Shown here piece after piece: positions 1 through 7,162 of a stretch of DNA of 36,006 nt. The stretch lies in contig CADAKR010000001.1 of NCBI GenBank assembly GCA_902788545.1, positions 1 to 36,006 on the forward strand, in the 5' to 3' direction. This DNA comes from an uncultured Coriobacteriaceae bacterium. Its GTDB lineage: Bacteria > Actinomycetota > Coriobacteriia > Coriobacteriales > Eggerthellaceae. The position numbers were made by a program, and so were the translations under genes. How positions within the stretch are numbered: the stretch's first letter is position 1; each line of letters begins with the position of its first letter. Below the pieces are notes generated by a model. The model saw only the letters and a list, made by a program, of their open reading frames with translations. It did not search any database and was not told where the DNA came from.

Positions 1-351
1 TACATACTGCTCAACGGCCATCTCTCCCCGGGCGGCGGCTTCTCCGGCGGCACGGTGCTGGGCGCGGGGCTGATACTGTATCTGCTGGCCTTCGGCTTCA
101 AAAAGACCGAGCGCTTCTTCCATTACGGCACCTTCCGCCGGCTGACCACCGCGGCGCTGGTGTTCTATGCCCTCAGCAAGGGCTTCATATTCTTCACCGG
201 GGCCAACGGCATCGACAACGGCATCGGCACGGGCCGCTTCGGGGCGATATTCTCCGGCGGGCTGCTGATGCCGCTGAGCATCGCCGTGGGGCTTGTGGTG
301 GCCTGCACGATGTACGTGCTGTACACGCTGTTCAGGAAGGGGGACCTGTGA
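1..351 (+). CDS. mrpB: Mrp/Mnh-type cation/proton antiporter subunit B, 3' part
   Basis: The frame is open from base 1, so the 5' end lies outside the window; 116 codons are present. The first residues carry the NGHLSPGGGFSGGT stretch typical of MrpB/MnhB, followed by hydrophobic segments and the basic C-terminus TLFRKGDL. MrpB is an integral membrane subunit of the multi-subunit Mrp complex, which exchanges Na+ (or K+) for protons at the cytoplasmic membrane. The stop TGA overlaps the ATG of the next gene (TGATG at 349-353), the usual coupling in mrp operons. The family call is firm. Whether this gene belongs to the same chromosome as the rest of the window is less sure, because of the junction near 890. 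Confidence 0.85.
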   Translation, partial: YILLNGHLSPGGGFSGGTVLGAGLILYLLAFGFKKTERFFHYGTFRRLTTAALVFYALSKGFIFFTGANGIDNGIGTGRFGAIFSGGLLMPLSIAVGLVVACTMYVLYTLFRKGDL

Positions 352-734
352 TGCTGCACGCGCTGATGGATCACTTCGAGGAGATCGCCGCGCTGATACT
401 GTTCGGCATAGGCTTCTCCAACCTGCTGCTGAACCGGAACATGATCAAGAAGATCATCGGCTTTTCGATGATGGACAGCGCCATCTACCTGTTCCTGGCC
501 TCCTACGGCTACATCCGGGGCAGGGTTTCGCCCATCATGGCCGCCGAGACGCCCGCGCCCAGCGTCACCCAGTTCGTCAACCCGCTGCCGGCGGGGCTGG
601 TGCTGACGGGCATCGTGGTGTCGGTCAGCTCCACGGCCATCATGCTGGCGCTGACGGTGCGGCTGTACCGGCGCTATCACACCCTGAACATCGACGAAAT
701 CGCGATGCTGGCGAAGGAGGCGGACGAGGCTTGA
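351..734 (+). CDS. mrpC: Mrp/Mnh antiporter subunit C (NuoK-like)
   Basis: A 127-aa membrane protein starting at the ATG overlapping the mrpB stop; a GTG one codon earlier is also possible. It has the MrpC/NuoK layout of three membrane segments: residues near FEEIAALILFGIGFSNLL, then the conserved NLLLNRNMIKKIIGFSMMDS region, then a helix in LPAGLVLTGIVVSVSSTAIM and a C-terminal RLYRRYHTLNID tail. NuoK-like subunits help form the proton path of Mrp antiporters. The stop at 732-734 overlaps the TTG start of mrpD by three bases. The length is normal, so this gene is intact although both neighbours are incomplete. Confidence 0.87.
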   Translation: MLHALMDHFEEIAALILFGIGFSNLLLNRNMIKKIIGFSMMDSAIYLFLASYGYIRGRVSPIMAAETPAPSVTQFVNPLPAGLVLTGIVVSVSSTAIMLALTVRLYRRYHTLNIDEIAMLAKEADEA

Positions 735-1603
735 TCTGGTGGCGGAACATCCCCTTCTTTCTGGTGTGGACGCCCCTGCTGTTCGCGTCCATCACCGCGG
801 CGGTGAAGCCGAAGCTGGCCCGGTTTCTGATATTGCTGTTTCCGGCGCTGGGCGTGGTGCTGGCGGGCGTATTAACGGCGAAGCTGGTCGAAGCCGGTGT
901 CCGCGTGTTTCTGGCTTGGGCTGTTCGCGCGCGCAAGAGCATTGCGGTCGTCGGCGGAACAGGGTCGGGAAAAACCACGTTGCTGAATGCCTTGTCCTAC
1001 GAGATCCCCGTCGATGAACGCATCGTCACCATCGAGGACTCGGCCGAGCTCCGGTTCTTCAACCATCCCGATGTGGCCCGCCTGGAAGCCCGGCCGCAAA
1101 ACGCCGAGGGCACCGGCGAGGTCACGATACGCCAGCTCGTCATCAACGCGCTGCGCATGCGCCCCGACCGCATCGTGGTCGGCGAGTGCCGCGGCGAAGA
1201 GGCGCTCGATATGCTGACCGCCATGAACACCGGGCACGAAGGCTCGCTGACAACCTTGCATGCGAACTCGCCGACAGAGTCGATATCGCGCCTCACGACG
1301 ATGGTGCGTTACGTGGCCGAGCTTCCCGTCGATGTGATCGAGGCGAATATCGCGAGCGCAATCGAGCTGGTCGTTCAAACGCGAAGGTCGCTCGACGGAT
1401 CGCGCTTCGTCTCGGACGTCGTCTCGCTGGCGTTCGACCGCGACGACGGGCGCTGCCATGCGCTACCGCTGTACCAGCGCGGGCTGGGGCGAGAGTCGGG
1501 AGAGTGGGTGTCTGTTCCCGATTGGATTGAAGAGCTGCCCCTGATGGGGATTGCAGAGGCGGAGGAGGTGGCCTCGTGGAAGCACGCGTGTTCGTTGGAT
1601 TGA
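731..1603 (+). CDS. In-frame chimera: MrpD N-terminus joined to CpaF/TadA ATPase core
   Basis: The frame starts with TTG at 731, overlapping the mrpC stop. Its first ~50 residues look like the first two helices of an MrpD antiporter subunit (WRNIPFFLVWTPLLFASI). From about residue 55 on it is a CpaF/TadA secretion ATPase: Walker A GGTGSGKTTLLNAL, Asp-box region RIVTIEDSAEL, LEARPQN, Walker B-like IVVGECRGEEALD and His box GHEGSLTTLHANSP. CpaF is the hexameric ATPase that drives Tad pilus assembly. A normal CpaF has a further ~150-200 residues before the Walker A motif, and a normal MrpD is ~490 residues. Both are truncated here and joined in frame at about 860-910. The ATPase core is complete, but function of the joined protein is doubtful. 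tadB overlaps its end by 28 bp. A biological deletion and an assembly chimera cannot be told apart from this sequence. Confidence 0.8.
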   Translation: MIWWRNIPFFLVWTPLLFASITAAVKPKLARFLILLFPALGVVLAGVLTAKLVEAGVRVFLAWAVRARKSIAVVGGTGSGKTTLLNALSYEIPVDERIVTIEDSAELRFFNHPDVARLEARPQNAEGTGEVTIRQLVINALRMRPDRIVVGECRGEEALDMLTAMNTGHEGSLTTLHANSPTESISRLTTMVRYVAELPVDVIEANIASAIELVVQTRRSLDGSRFVSDVVSLAFDRDDGRCHALPLYQRGLGRESGEWVSVPDWIEELPLMGIAEAEEVASWKHACSLD

Positions 1604-2553
1604 TCGGCGTCGCTGCATCGTTCGCCTGCTTGTTCGCGGGCGTGCAAGCCGGCGCCATCACGTTGCGTCGCCGTCGTGGCGCCATGGCGGCCCAGGGTGA
1701 CGAGATGTCGCTTGCCGGGTTGGTTGCCTGGCGGGTGCGCAACGGATTCCCGTTTGTGTTTCCCCTTGTCAACGCCTTATCGCGTCATGCAGCCATCGCG
1801 CGCGTCCTCGACGAGGTAGTGGCATTCTTCGCAGCGCGCGGCTGGGCTTCTTCGCACACGTCCGCAGGGTCGGTCGTGCTCGTCGCCTTCACAGCGCTTT
1901 CGCTGGTAGTCGGCATCGTCACGGCTAGTCCCATTGCCGCTTTGGCGACCCTTGCGTGTCTGTGCGCAGTTGCGGCGGTGCTCGCCGGCAACGCGCGCGA
2001 CAAGCGCCAGGAAGCTGTGCGCGAGGCGGTACCGGAAGCGCTTGAGTCGATGGCAGCCTGCCTGAGCTCGGGGTTCACCTTGTTGCAGACATTCAATCAG
2101 GTTGCAGGCGAAACACCTGGCCCTTTGGGCGAGACGTTTGCGCGTAGCGCCCATGTGCTTGAAGTGGGCGGAAGTGCCGAGCGCGCCCTTTCCGAATTGC
2201 GCGATGGCGCCCATGCCTCGGAGCTGGCTTTCGTCGCCGTTGCGCTCGATGTGCAACATCAGTCGGGCGGCGCCATGAAGCAGGTACTCGACGCGGCGAC
2301 TGACACCGTGAAAGGAGAGCTTGCCTTGCGCCGCACGTTGCGGGTGCAGACCGCCCAGGCCAAGCTATCGGCGCGGGTCGTCGTCGTCATGCCGTTCGTG
2401 CTCGTGGCCGCCTTCTCGCTGGCGAGCCCCGATTTCCTCATGCCGTTCTTTTCTGGCCCGATCGGCTACGCGCTGTTGGCGGTCGCCATTGCCATGCAGG
2501 TCGTGGGCATCGTCCTCGTGCGCCGGGCACTTGCGGTGGAGGGGGTTTCATGA
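1576..2553 (+). CDS. tadB: Tad pilus platform protein TadB
   Basis: A 325-aa inner-membrane platform protein (T2SF/GspF-type domain) that with TadC anchors the CpaF ATPase and the growing Flp pilus. A GTG start is chosen because GGAGGAGG lies 8 nt upstream (1561-1568), and the frame overlaps cpaF by 28 bp. Visible features are an N-terminal helix (VGLIGVAASFACLFAGVQAG), a central helix pair (SVVLVAFTALSLVVGI, IAALATLACLCAVAAVL), the cytoplasmic GspF-like segment with EALESMAACLSSGFTLLQTF and GGSAERALSEL, and two C-terminal helices (VVVVMPFVLVAAFSL, ALLAVAIAMQVVGIVLV). The next gene starts at an ATGA overlap. Length and layout fit TadB. Confidence 0.88.
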   Translation: MEARVFVGLIGVAASFACLFAGVQAGAITLRRRRGAMAAQGDEMSLAGLVAWRVRNGFPFVFPLVNALSRHAAIARVLDEVVAFFAARGWASSHTSAGSVVLVAFTALSLVVGIVTASPIAALATLACLCAVAAVLAGNARDKRQEAVREAVPEALESMAACLSSGFTLLQTFNQVAGETPGPLGETFARSAHVLEVGGSAERALSELRDGAHASELAFVAVALDVQHQSGGAMKQVLDAATDTVKGELALRRTLRVQTAQAKLSARVVVVMPFVLVAAFSLASPDFLMPFFSGPIGYALLAVAIAMQVVGIVLVRRALAVEGVS

Positions 2554-3509
2554 GCCCCCTCCATCTTGCAATCGCCTTCGTTGCATGCGGCACCGCCGGC
2601 GCTGCCGTCACCTTTGCCGTGCGGTCTTGGCATGCGCGTCGCATGCGTCAGCAGAGGCGTCTGGCTGCGTTGGGCACGGTGCCGCGGGGCTCGAGGCTCA
2701 TCGCCGCACCCTCAGACATGCGCGGATTGGCGCTGCGATACGCAGAGGCGCTCAACCAGCGGCTGTTCACGGGCGCTACCGAGCCGATCACGCCCAGCGT
2801 GCGCAACAGACGTGCCGGTCAGACACGCGTTGGCGCCCGTTACAAAGAGCGAGCGCTGGCAGCGGGTTGCGCGAAGGACGTGACGGTGTCGGCCTACTGC
2901 GAGGCGTGCACGCGGCTGACCATAGTCGGCGGGATTGCCGGGCTGTTGATCGGCTTGCTGTTTTCTGCGGAACTCGCCGTGCTTCTGGCGGTTGCCGGCG
3001 CGCTCTACGGACGTTGCGCCCTCCCGCGCGATGTCGAAGCTGCGCGCCGCAATCGGGCAGTGGGTGCCGAACGGCACTTGTCGGAAATGCTCGAGGTTGT
3101 GGCTTTGGGGTTGCGCAGCGGCCTTACGTTCGATCGCAGCTTCGAGCTGTATGGCTCTCATTTTGCAAGCGAGTTCGCGCGATCGTGCGCGAAAACGCAT
3201 CGGCGCTGGTCGCTCGGGCTGACCACGCGCGAGGAAGCGCTGCGCGAGCTGGCTGCCTCATACGACTGCAACGAGCTTTCCCGCATCGTGGACAGCATCG
3301 TGCGCAGCCTGCGATTCGGTTCGGCCCTATCCGACTTGCTTGAAGAAGCTGCAGCTCAGTCGCGCGCCGCCTATCGAACCGCTTTGGGCGAGCGCGTCGC
3401 GAAGGCGCCCGTGAAGATGATGCTGCCGACCGGCACGCTCATCCTTCCAGCCATGCTCTTGCTGGTCATGGGGCCGGTATTTCTCGAGCTGGCAGGCGGT
3501 TTTAGATGA
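2550..3509 (+). CDS. tadC: Tad pilus platform protein TadC
   Basis: A 319-aa membrane protein, translationally coupled to tadB through ATGA at 2550. It carries an N-terminal helix (LHLAIAFVACGTAGAAVTFAV), a helix pair near LTIVGGIAGLLIGLLFSAELAVLLAVAGALYG, a cytoplasmic GspF-type domain with SEMLEVVALGLRSGLTFDRSFELYG, and a C-terminal helix (TLILPAMLLLVMGPVFLEL). TadC pairs with TadB as the inner-membrane base of the Tad/Flp pilus. Following the stop is GAAAGGAG (3508-3515), well placed for an ATG at 3522. That ATG opens a frame that overlaps flp out of register, so this ribosome-binding site is odd. TadC itself looks complete. Confidence 0.88.
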   Translation: MSPLHLAIAFVACGTAGAAVTFAVRSWHARRMRQQRRLAALGTVPRGSRLIAAPSDMRGLALRYAEALNQRLFTGATEPITPSVRNRRAGQTRVGARYKERALAAGCAKDVTVSAYCEACTRLTIVGGIAGLLIGLLFSAELAVLLAVAGALYGRCALPRDVEAARRNRAVGAERHLSEMLEVVALGLRSGLTFDRSFELYGSHFASEFARSCAKTHRRWSLGLTTREEALRELAASYDCNELSRIVDSIVRSLRFGSALSDLLEEAAAQSRAAYRTALGERVAKAPVKMMLPTGTLILPAMLLLVMGPVFLELAGGFR

Positions 3510-3552
3510 AAGGAGCGCAGGATGCGCTGGGCGAAGAGAAAGGTTGTAGAAC

Positions 3553-3786
3553 ATGGCTATCTGGTCGAAAACGTGGGAATCAGTCAATCGGGCATCGACA
3601 CGCGGTTGCGTGAAGGCGGCCTCGCGTGTTCGCGCGGTGTTGCGCTCAGAGGCCGGTCAGGGCACGACGGAGTACGCGATCCTCGTCGGAGTGCTCGTGG
3701 TCATCGCAATCCTGGCGATTATGGTCTTCCGCCCCAAGCTCGAGCAACTCTGGAACGCCATCGCGGATGGAATCAACGGGTTATAG
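3553..3786 (+). CDS. flp: Flp-type prepilin, main Tad pilus subunit
   Basis: A 77-aa Flp pilin. The N-terminal ~33 residues form an unusually long leader, followed by EAGQGTTEYAILVGVLVVIAILAIM, the Gly-X3-Glu-Tyr processing motif and hydrophobic polymerisation helix of Flp pilins; cleavage is expected after the Gly of GQGTTEY. The start ATG is the first after an in-frame TAG at 3547-3549, with AGAAAGG about 9 nt upstream. The prepilin peptidase (TadV/CpaA type) and the TadZ and CpaB genes usually found upstream are not in the window; they may have been lost with the 5' part of cpaF. The stop TAG overlaps the following TadE-like frame. Confidence 0.88.
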   Translation: MAIWSKTWESVNRASTRGCVKAASRVRAVLRSEAGQGTTEYAILVGVLVVIAILAIMVFRPKLEQLWNAIADGINGL

Positions 3787-3986
3787 GGCGTCTATTAAGC
3801 CGAAGCGGCCAGGCGACGGTGGAGTTCGCGGTCATTGCCGTGGGCTTTCTTGCTGTCACCGTCGCGCTCATGGCGCTTTGGAGGGTGCTCGGCGATGGGC
3901 TGCTGGTTCAGCATGCCCTCGCCGTCGCCTCCCATCACATCCAGGCTGTTGCGCCGGTGACCATCGTGGATGTGTTCCTTTACTGA
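3783..3986 (+). CDS. Small TadE-like pilus protein frame without a canonical start
   Basis: The frame directly after flp encodes about 67 residues with a clear TadE-type N-terminal segment (SRSGQATVEFAVIAVGFLAV and a continuing hydrophobic helix), then a short tail ending IVDVFLY. It has no ATG, GTG or TTG near its beginning. The nearest candidates are an ATA at 3783 overlapping the flp stop, a CTG at 3750, or an ATG at 3522 that opens the same frame but would read the whole flp region out of register. The start given is therefore arbitrary. It could be coupled to flp through a non-standard start, made by frameshifting, or be a decayed gene. The TadE-like family call is reasonable; the boundaries are not firm. 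Confidence 0.5.
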   Translation: MGRLLSRSGQATVEFAVIAVGFLAVTVALMALWRVLGDGLLVQHALAVASHHIQAVAPVTIVDVFLY

Positions 3987-3993
3987 TTTGTCC

Positions 3994-4028
3994 GCCCCTG
4001 CTGGGCGGGTGGCCCTCCCAGCAGGGGC
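3994..4028 (+). terminator. Strong GC hairpin after the flp / TadE-like frame
   Basis: A perfect 12-bp inverted repeat, GCCCCTGCTGGG (3994-4005) and CCCAGCAGGGGC (4017-4028), with an 11-nt loop, lies 8 nt after the TadE-like stop. No T-run follows, so it is not a textbook intrinsic terminator. It may attenuate read-through or protect the 3' end of the flp message so that the major pilin is made in excess over the downstream minor components. That role is inference. Confidence 0.5.
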
Positions 4029-4052
4029 TGCCGTGTGTGCATTGCCGTGATC

Positions 4053-4080
4053 GGAAGTTTTGCTTCGCGCCAAACGTCCA
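4053..4080. repeat. Half copy of the GACGTC-centred palindromic repeat
   Basis: GGAAGTTTTGCTTCGCGC followed by CAAACGTCCA matches the left arm and loop of the palindrome seen at 24521-24570 (GGACGTTTTGCTTCGAGC then TGGACGTCTG). The right arm is missing; instead the sequence runs straight into the ribosome-binding site GGGAGGGAGG of the next gene. This is a truncated or decayed member of the intergenic repeat family. Confidence 0.55.
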
Positions 4081-4098
4081 ACTTTGGGAGGGAGGCAT

Positions 4099-4599
4099 AT
4101 GAATCTGATTCGAGACGAGCGGGGGCAGGGCTCGGTGGAGGCAGCGGTGGTGCTGCCGGTGCTGTTCTTGGCCATGCTCATGCTGCTGCAGCCGGGGATC
4201 GTGCTGTACGACCGGCTTGTTATGGGCGGTGCGGCGGCGGAAGGGTGCCGTTTGCTGGCAACGGCGTCGGGCGATATGGGTGGAAGCTGCGAGGCGTTCA
4301 TCAGGCATCGGCTGGCGGCTGTCCCCCAGCATGATTGCTTTCACGTGCACGGCGGCGGATGCAGCTGGGAAATCGAGCTGTCCGGTGACGAGATGGTGCA
4401 AACGGTCACCGTGCGCATCGGCAACGAGCTGCGGCCGCTTCCCCTGCTCGACGCAGGCGCCAGACTGCTCGGGCTGACGAACGGGCGCGGGAATCTGGAA
4501 ATCGAGGAGAGCGTGACCATGCCGACGCAGCCGAGCTGGGTTGCGTCATCGGAACTCGGGTTGGCTCCTTCGTCGTGGATCGGGGCGTGGGCATCATGA
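4099..4599 (+). CDS. tadE: TadE-like minor pilus protein
   Basis: A 166-aa protein with a TadE-type start: a short basic N-terminus, the ERGQGSVEAAVVLPVLFLAM motif with Glu five residues after the Gly, and one hydrophobic helix. The rest is an extracytoplasmic domain with cysteines (MGGSCEAF, HDCFHVHGGGCSW). TadE proteins are pseudopilins processed by the same peptidase as Flp and are needed for pilus assembly. The start ATG has GGGAGGGAGG 5 nt upstream, directly after the half palindrome. The stop overlaps the start of the next gene (ATGA at 4596). Such proteins are variable outside the N-terminus, so function beyond the family is inference. Confidence 0.8.
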   Translation: MNLIRDERGQGSVEAAVVLPVLFLAMLMLLQPGIVLYDRLVMGGAAAEGCRLLATASGDMGGSCEAFIRHRLAAVPQHDCFHVHGGGCSWEIELSGDEMVQTVTVRIGNELRPLPLLDAGARLLGLTNGRGNLEIEESVTMPTQPSWVASSELGLAPSSWIGAWAS

Positions 4600-6734
4600 T
4601 GTGCCGCATTCGCAATGGTGATCTGTTTCGCGATGAGCAGGGGCTCACGACGACGGGCATGGTGCTCTCGCTGCTCATCACGCTTACGCTCGTGTTTACG
4701 GCGGCGCAGGTGTATCGGATCAATTCGGCATCGGCAGAAGTGCAGGATGTCGCCGATGCAGCTGCGCTCTCCGCCGAGAACCAGGTAGCCGAGTTCATGC
4801 TCGTCGTGCGCTTTTGCGATGCCGTCGTTTTGTCGCTTTCGCTTGCGGGTGCCACGGCATGCGGCCTTGGCATTGCGGCGCTTTGCACGCCTGTCACGGC
4901 CACGTTGTCCGAAGGGCTCATCAAGGCGGGCCGTCAGCTCATCGAGATGCGCAACAAGTTCGCCGACCGCGCTGCAGCCGCGTTGAACAAGCTGCAGGAA
5001 GCGCTCCCGTTCTTCGCTGCAGCATGCGCGGCGAGCGTGGCTGCGGCGAATAACGGCGATTCATCGGGGGCGCAGTATTTGGGCGTTGCCGTGCTCGTTC
5101 CCGCAAAGGGTGAAAGCATCGGGGTTTCAGCTGATGATGGGGCAGACCAGCTGCTCGACGACATCGACGATCAAGCCGAAGACATCCGCCAGAAGGCGAA
5201 GGAGGCCGAAGAGGCAGCTGAAGAGGCGAACCGGTCGAAGGAACGGGCGTTCAAACGCGATTGCGGCGATAACCCCGCTTACTGCATGTACGAGCGGGCG
5301 TTGAATCTGGCGGGCATGGAAGGCTCGAGCAACCCGTTGTACACCTCCATCGACGCCTGGACGTTCTCGGTGGCGCTCAACCGCGCGAAGGCGTACTACC
5401 ACACGCGCCTTGCCGGGGAGGCCCCTGCCGATTACTCCATCGAAGAGCAAGCGCGCTCGGCATTGAGAGCCCATTTCTACCAATACGTCACCGAAGAGCT
5501 GAAGGGCGCCTATGTCCATGAAACAGGCGATTCGTTCGAGGCGAACTTTCCTCACGTGCCCAGCAACACGGCCCAAATGCGCCTCACCACGCTCTACACC
5601 GATCCGATCTATCCAGTGACCACGGCGAAATCGGGCAAGTCCGTCATGCATGCGTGGCCGGGTTGCCCCGAGGCGTCGTCGCTTTCGCTCGGGTCGATCC
5701 AGGAGATGGAAGCCGGCGATTTCGAAACATGCCCGACCTGCGGGTTTACGGCTGCCAGCATGGGAAGGGTGGCTGCGGCATCATCGTCCATCGACAACGG
5801 TTTCGAGTACCACTACGAGGCGGTCGCGGACGAGGCGGATGTCTACGAGGATGCGCGCCGACGGGCCGACGGTCCCAAGGCCGAGGTGAAAGAAAGGGCG
5901 GGCGGCCTGTTCGGCAAATTGCGTGACGTGCTCAAGAAGACGGCGGGCAAGCGCATCGAGGCGAGTCCTCCCGGGCGTTTTGGAGCCATTGCCTTCGTTG
6001 TGAACGCGGGCTCTACCTCGACTGCCGGCGGATTTGCAAGCGGTTTCGTGACTTCGGGCACGCTCGGGCCCCGCGCCGCCGTGTCTGCCGCCACGCTCGT
6101 CGACGAGGGATCGGCCGAGGGGCGTACCGCCCTGAACTCGGCGCTCGATGGCCTTCGGGAAAACGGTGGCGTTGTTGTTGGAGCTGCGGGCATCGTGCTG
6201 GATGCATGGTCGTGGCTGCTCAAGGCCTACGCCGATGGCCAAGATGCCGTGACAGGAGCCATAGAGCACGGGCTGAACGGCCTGCCGCTTGTAGGCGCCA
6301 GCGGTCTGGGCACATGGGCGGCTGACAAGCTGAAAGGCACTATTAAAGACATGGGGTTGCAACCTGCCGAAGTCGGCGCCTTAAAGCCGGTGCTCGTGAA
6401 CTCGGCACATGTTGCCGCAAAGGGCGAGGGCTCGTTTGCATCGGGTTACCTGTCGGTGAAACAACGCATCGTCGCCCACCCGCTCATGTCGACAGATTTG
6501 TTCTCGTCGCTGCTCACCGAGGCGGAGCGGATGGCGGTGACCAGCATCGAGGGGCTGGGCGATTCGGTGCAAATCGCGTCTATCGAGCTGCTCGGCGATG
6601 GCGGGCCGTCCATTCCCATCACCATCCCTTTGCCCGATGCGGTCAAGAGCCAGGGGCTAGGCGTTGTTCAGAGCGTGTTCGATCAGCTGCGATCGTTCTA
6701 TGTCGAGACGACGGGGGTGCGCGTATGGGAATGA
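4596..6734 (+). CDS. Large TadG-like Tad pilus protein
   Basis: A 712-aa protein, coupled to the previous gene by ATGA. An upstream GTG at 4575 is in frame, but the ATG fits the overlap better. The N-terminus has a TadG-like layout: DEQGLTTTGMVLSLLITLTLVFTAAQVY as a membrane anchor, followed by AEVQDVADAAALSAENQVAEF, close to the Flp pilus-assembly TadG motif. Next are further hydrophobic Ala-rich stretches (about 70-170), an acidic coiled-coil segment (DDIDDQAEDIRQKAKEAEEAAEEANRS, near 195-220), an EAGDFETCPTCGF cysteine motif near 380, and a long Gly/Ala-rich C-terminal half. It probably sits on the outer face of the membrane as an accessory or anchoring component. Most of the protein outside the first 70 residues is unrecognised. 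Confidence 0.72.
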   Translation: MMCRIRNGDLFRDEQGLTTTGMVLSLLITLTLVFTAAQVYRINSASAEVQDVADAAALSAENQVAEFMLVVRFCDAVVLSLSLAGATACGLGIAALCTPVTATLSEGLIKAGRQLIEMRNKFADRAAAALNKLQEALPFFAAACAASVAAANNGDSSGAQYLGVAVLVPAKGESIGVSADDGADQLLDDIDDQAEDIRQKAKEAEEAAEEANRSKERAFKRDCGDNPAYCMYERALNLAGMEGSSNPLYTSIDAWTFSVALNRAKAYYHTRLAGEAPADYSIEEQARSALRAHFYQYVTEELKGAYVHETGDSFEANFPHVPSNTAQMRLTTLYTDPIYPVTTAKSGKSVMHAWPGCPEASSLSLGSIQEMEAGDFETCPTCGFTAASMGRVAAASSSIDNGFEYHYEAVADEADVYEDARRRADGPKAEVKERAGGLFGKLRDVLKKTAGKRIEASPPGRFGAIAFVVNAGSTSTAGGFASGFVTSGTLGPRAAVSAATLVDEGSAEGRTALNSALDGLRENGGVVVGAAGIVLDAWSWLLKAYADGQDAVTGAIEHGLNGLPLVGASGLGTWAADKLKGTIKDMGLQPAEVGALKPVLVNSAHVAAKGEGSFASGYLSVKQRIVAHPLMSTDLFSSLLTEAERMAVTSIEGLGDSVQIASIELLGDGGPSIPITIPLPDAVKSQGLGVVQSVFDQLRSFYVETTGVRVWE

Positions 6735-7162
6735 GGTGCAAACGCTTCGAAAAGGGGCAGATGACTGTCGAGCTGGCAGTGGCGATGCCCGTCCTGATAG
6801 TCGTCGCCGTCATTGCGGCGAACGCGCTCACGTTCTTCGCGGAATGCGCCGTGTTCGACCGCGTGGCCCATGAGGCTGTGCGCGTGCATGCGGCAGCGCC
6901 TGCCTACGGGCAAGGTCCGGGACAGAGCTGCGCTCTCGTCGAGCAGGACATCCGCTCGGCGCTCGATGCCGACAACCTCGATGTCAGCGTGTCGTGCGGG
7001 TCAGTCGGTTTCGATTGCGAGCAATTCAGCGCCACGCTTTCGTTTCACCCGACATTGTTCGGCATGGGCTTGCGCTCTGAGGTGTTCGGGGTGGCGTTGC
7101 CGATGTTATCGCACACGACGAGCTATGTGGTCGACGTGTACAAGCCAGGGGTGATCGTATGA
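6725..7162 (+). CDS. TadE-like minor pilus protein
   Basis: A 145-aa protein overlapping the previous gene by 10 bp. It shows the TadE N-terminal pattern: basic start MGMRCKRFEKGQMTVELAVA, with GQMTVE matching the processing motif, then the helix MPVLIVVAVIAANALTFF. The periplasm-facing remainder has paired cysteines (GQSCALVEQ, VSVSCGSVGFDCEQF) and ends near SYVVDVYKPGVIV. The start at ATG 6725 is followed two codons later by a second ATG, so either may be used. It is the third TadE-like frame in the cluster, which suggests several minor pilins or a pseudopilin complex. The next gene is coupled through ATGA. Confidence 0.78.
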   Translation: MGMRCKRFEKGQMTVELAVAMPVLIVVAVIAANALTFFAECAVFDRVAHEAVRVHAAAPAYGQGPGQSCALVEQDIRSALDADNLDVSVSCGSVGFDCEQFSATLSFHPTLFGMGLRSEVFGVALPMLSHTTSYVVDVYKPGVIV

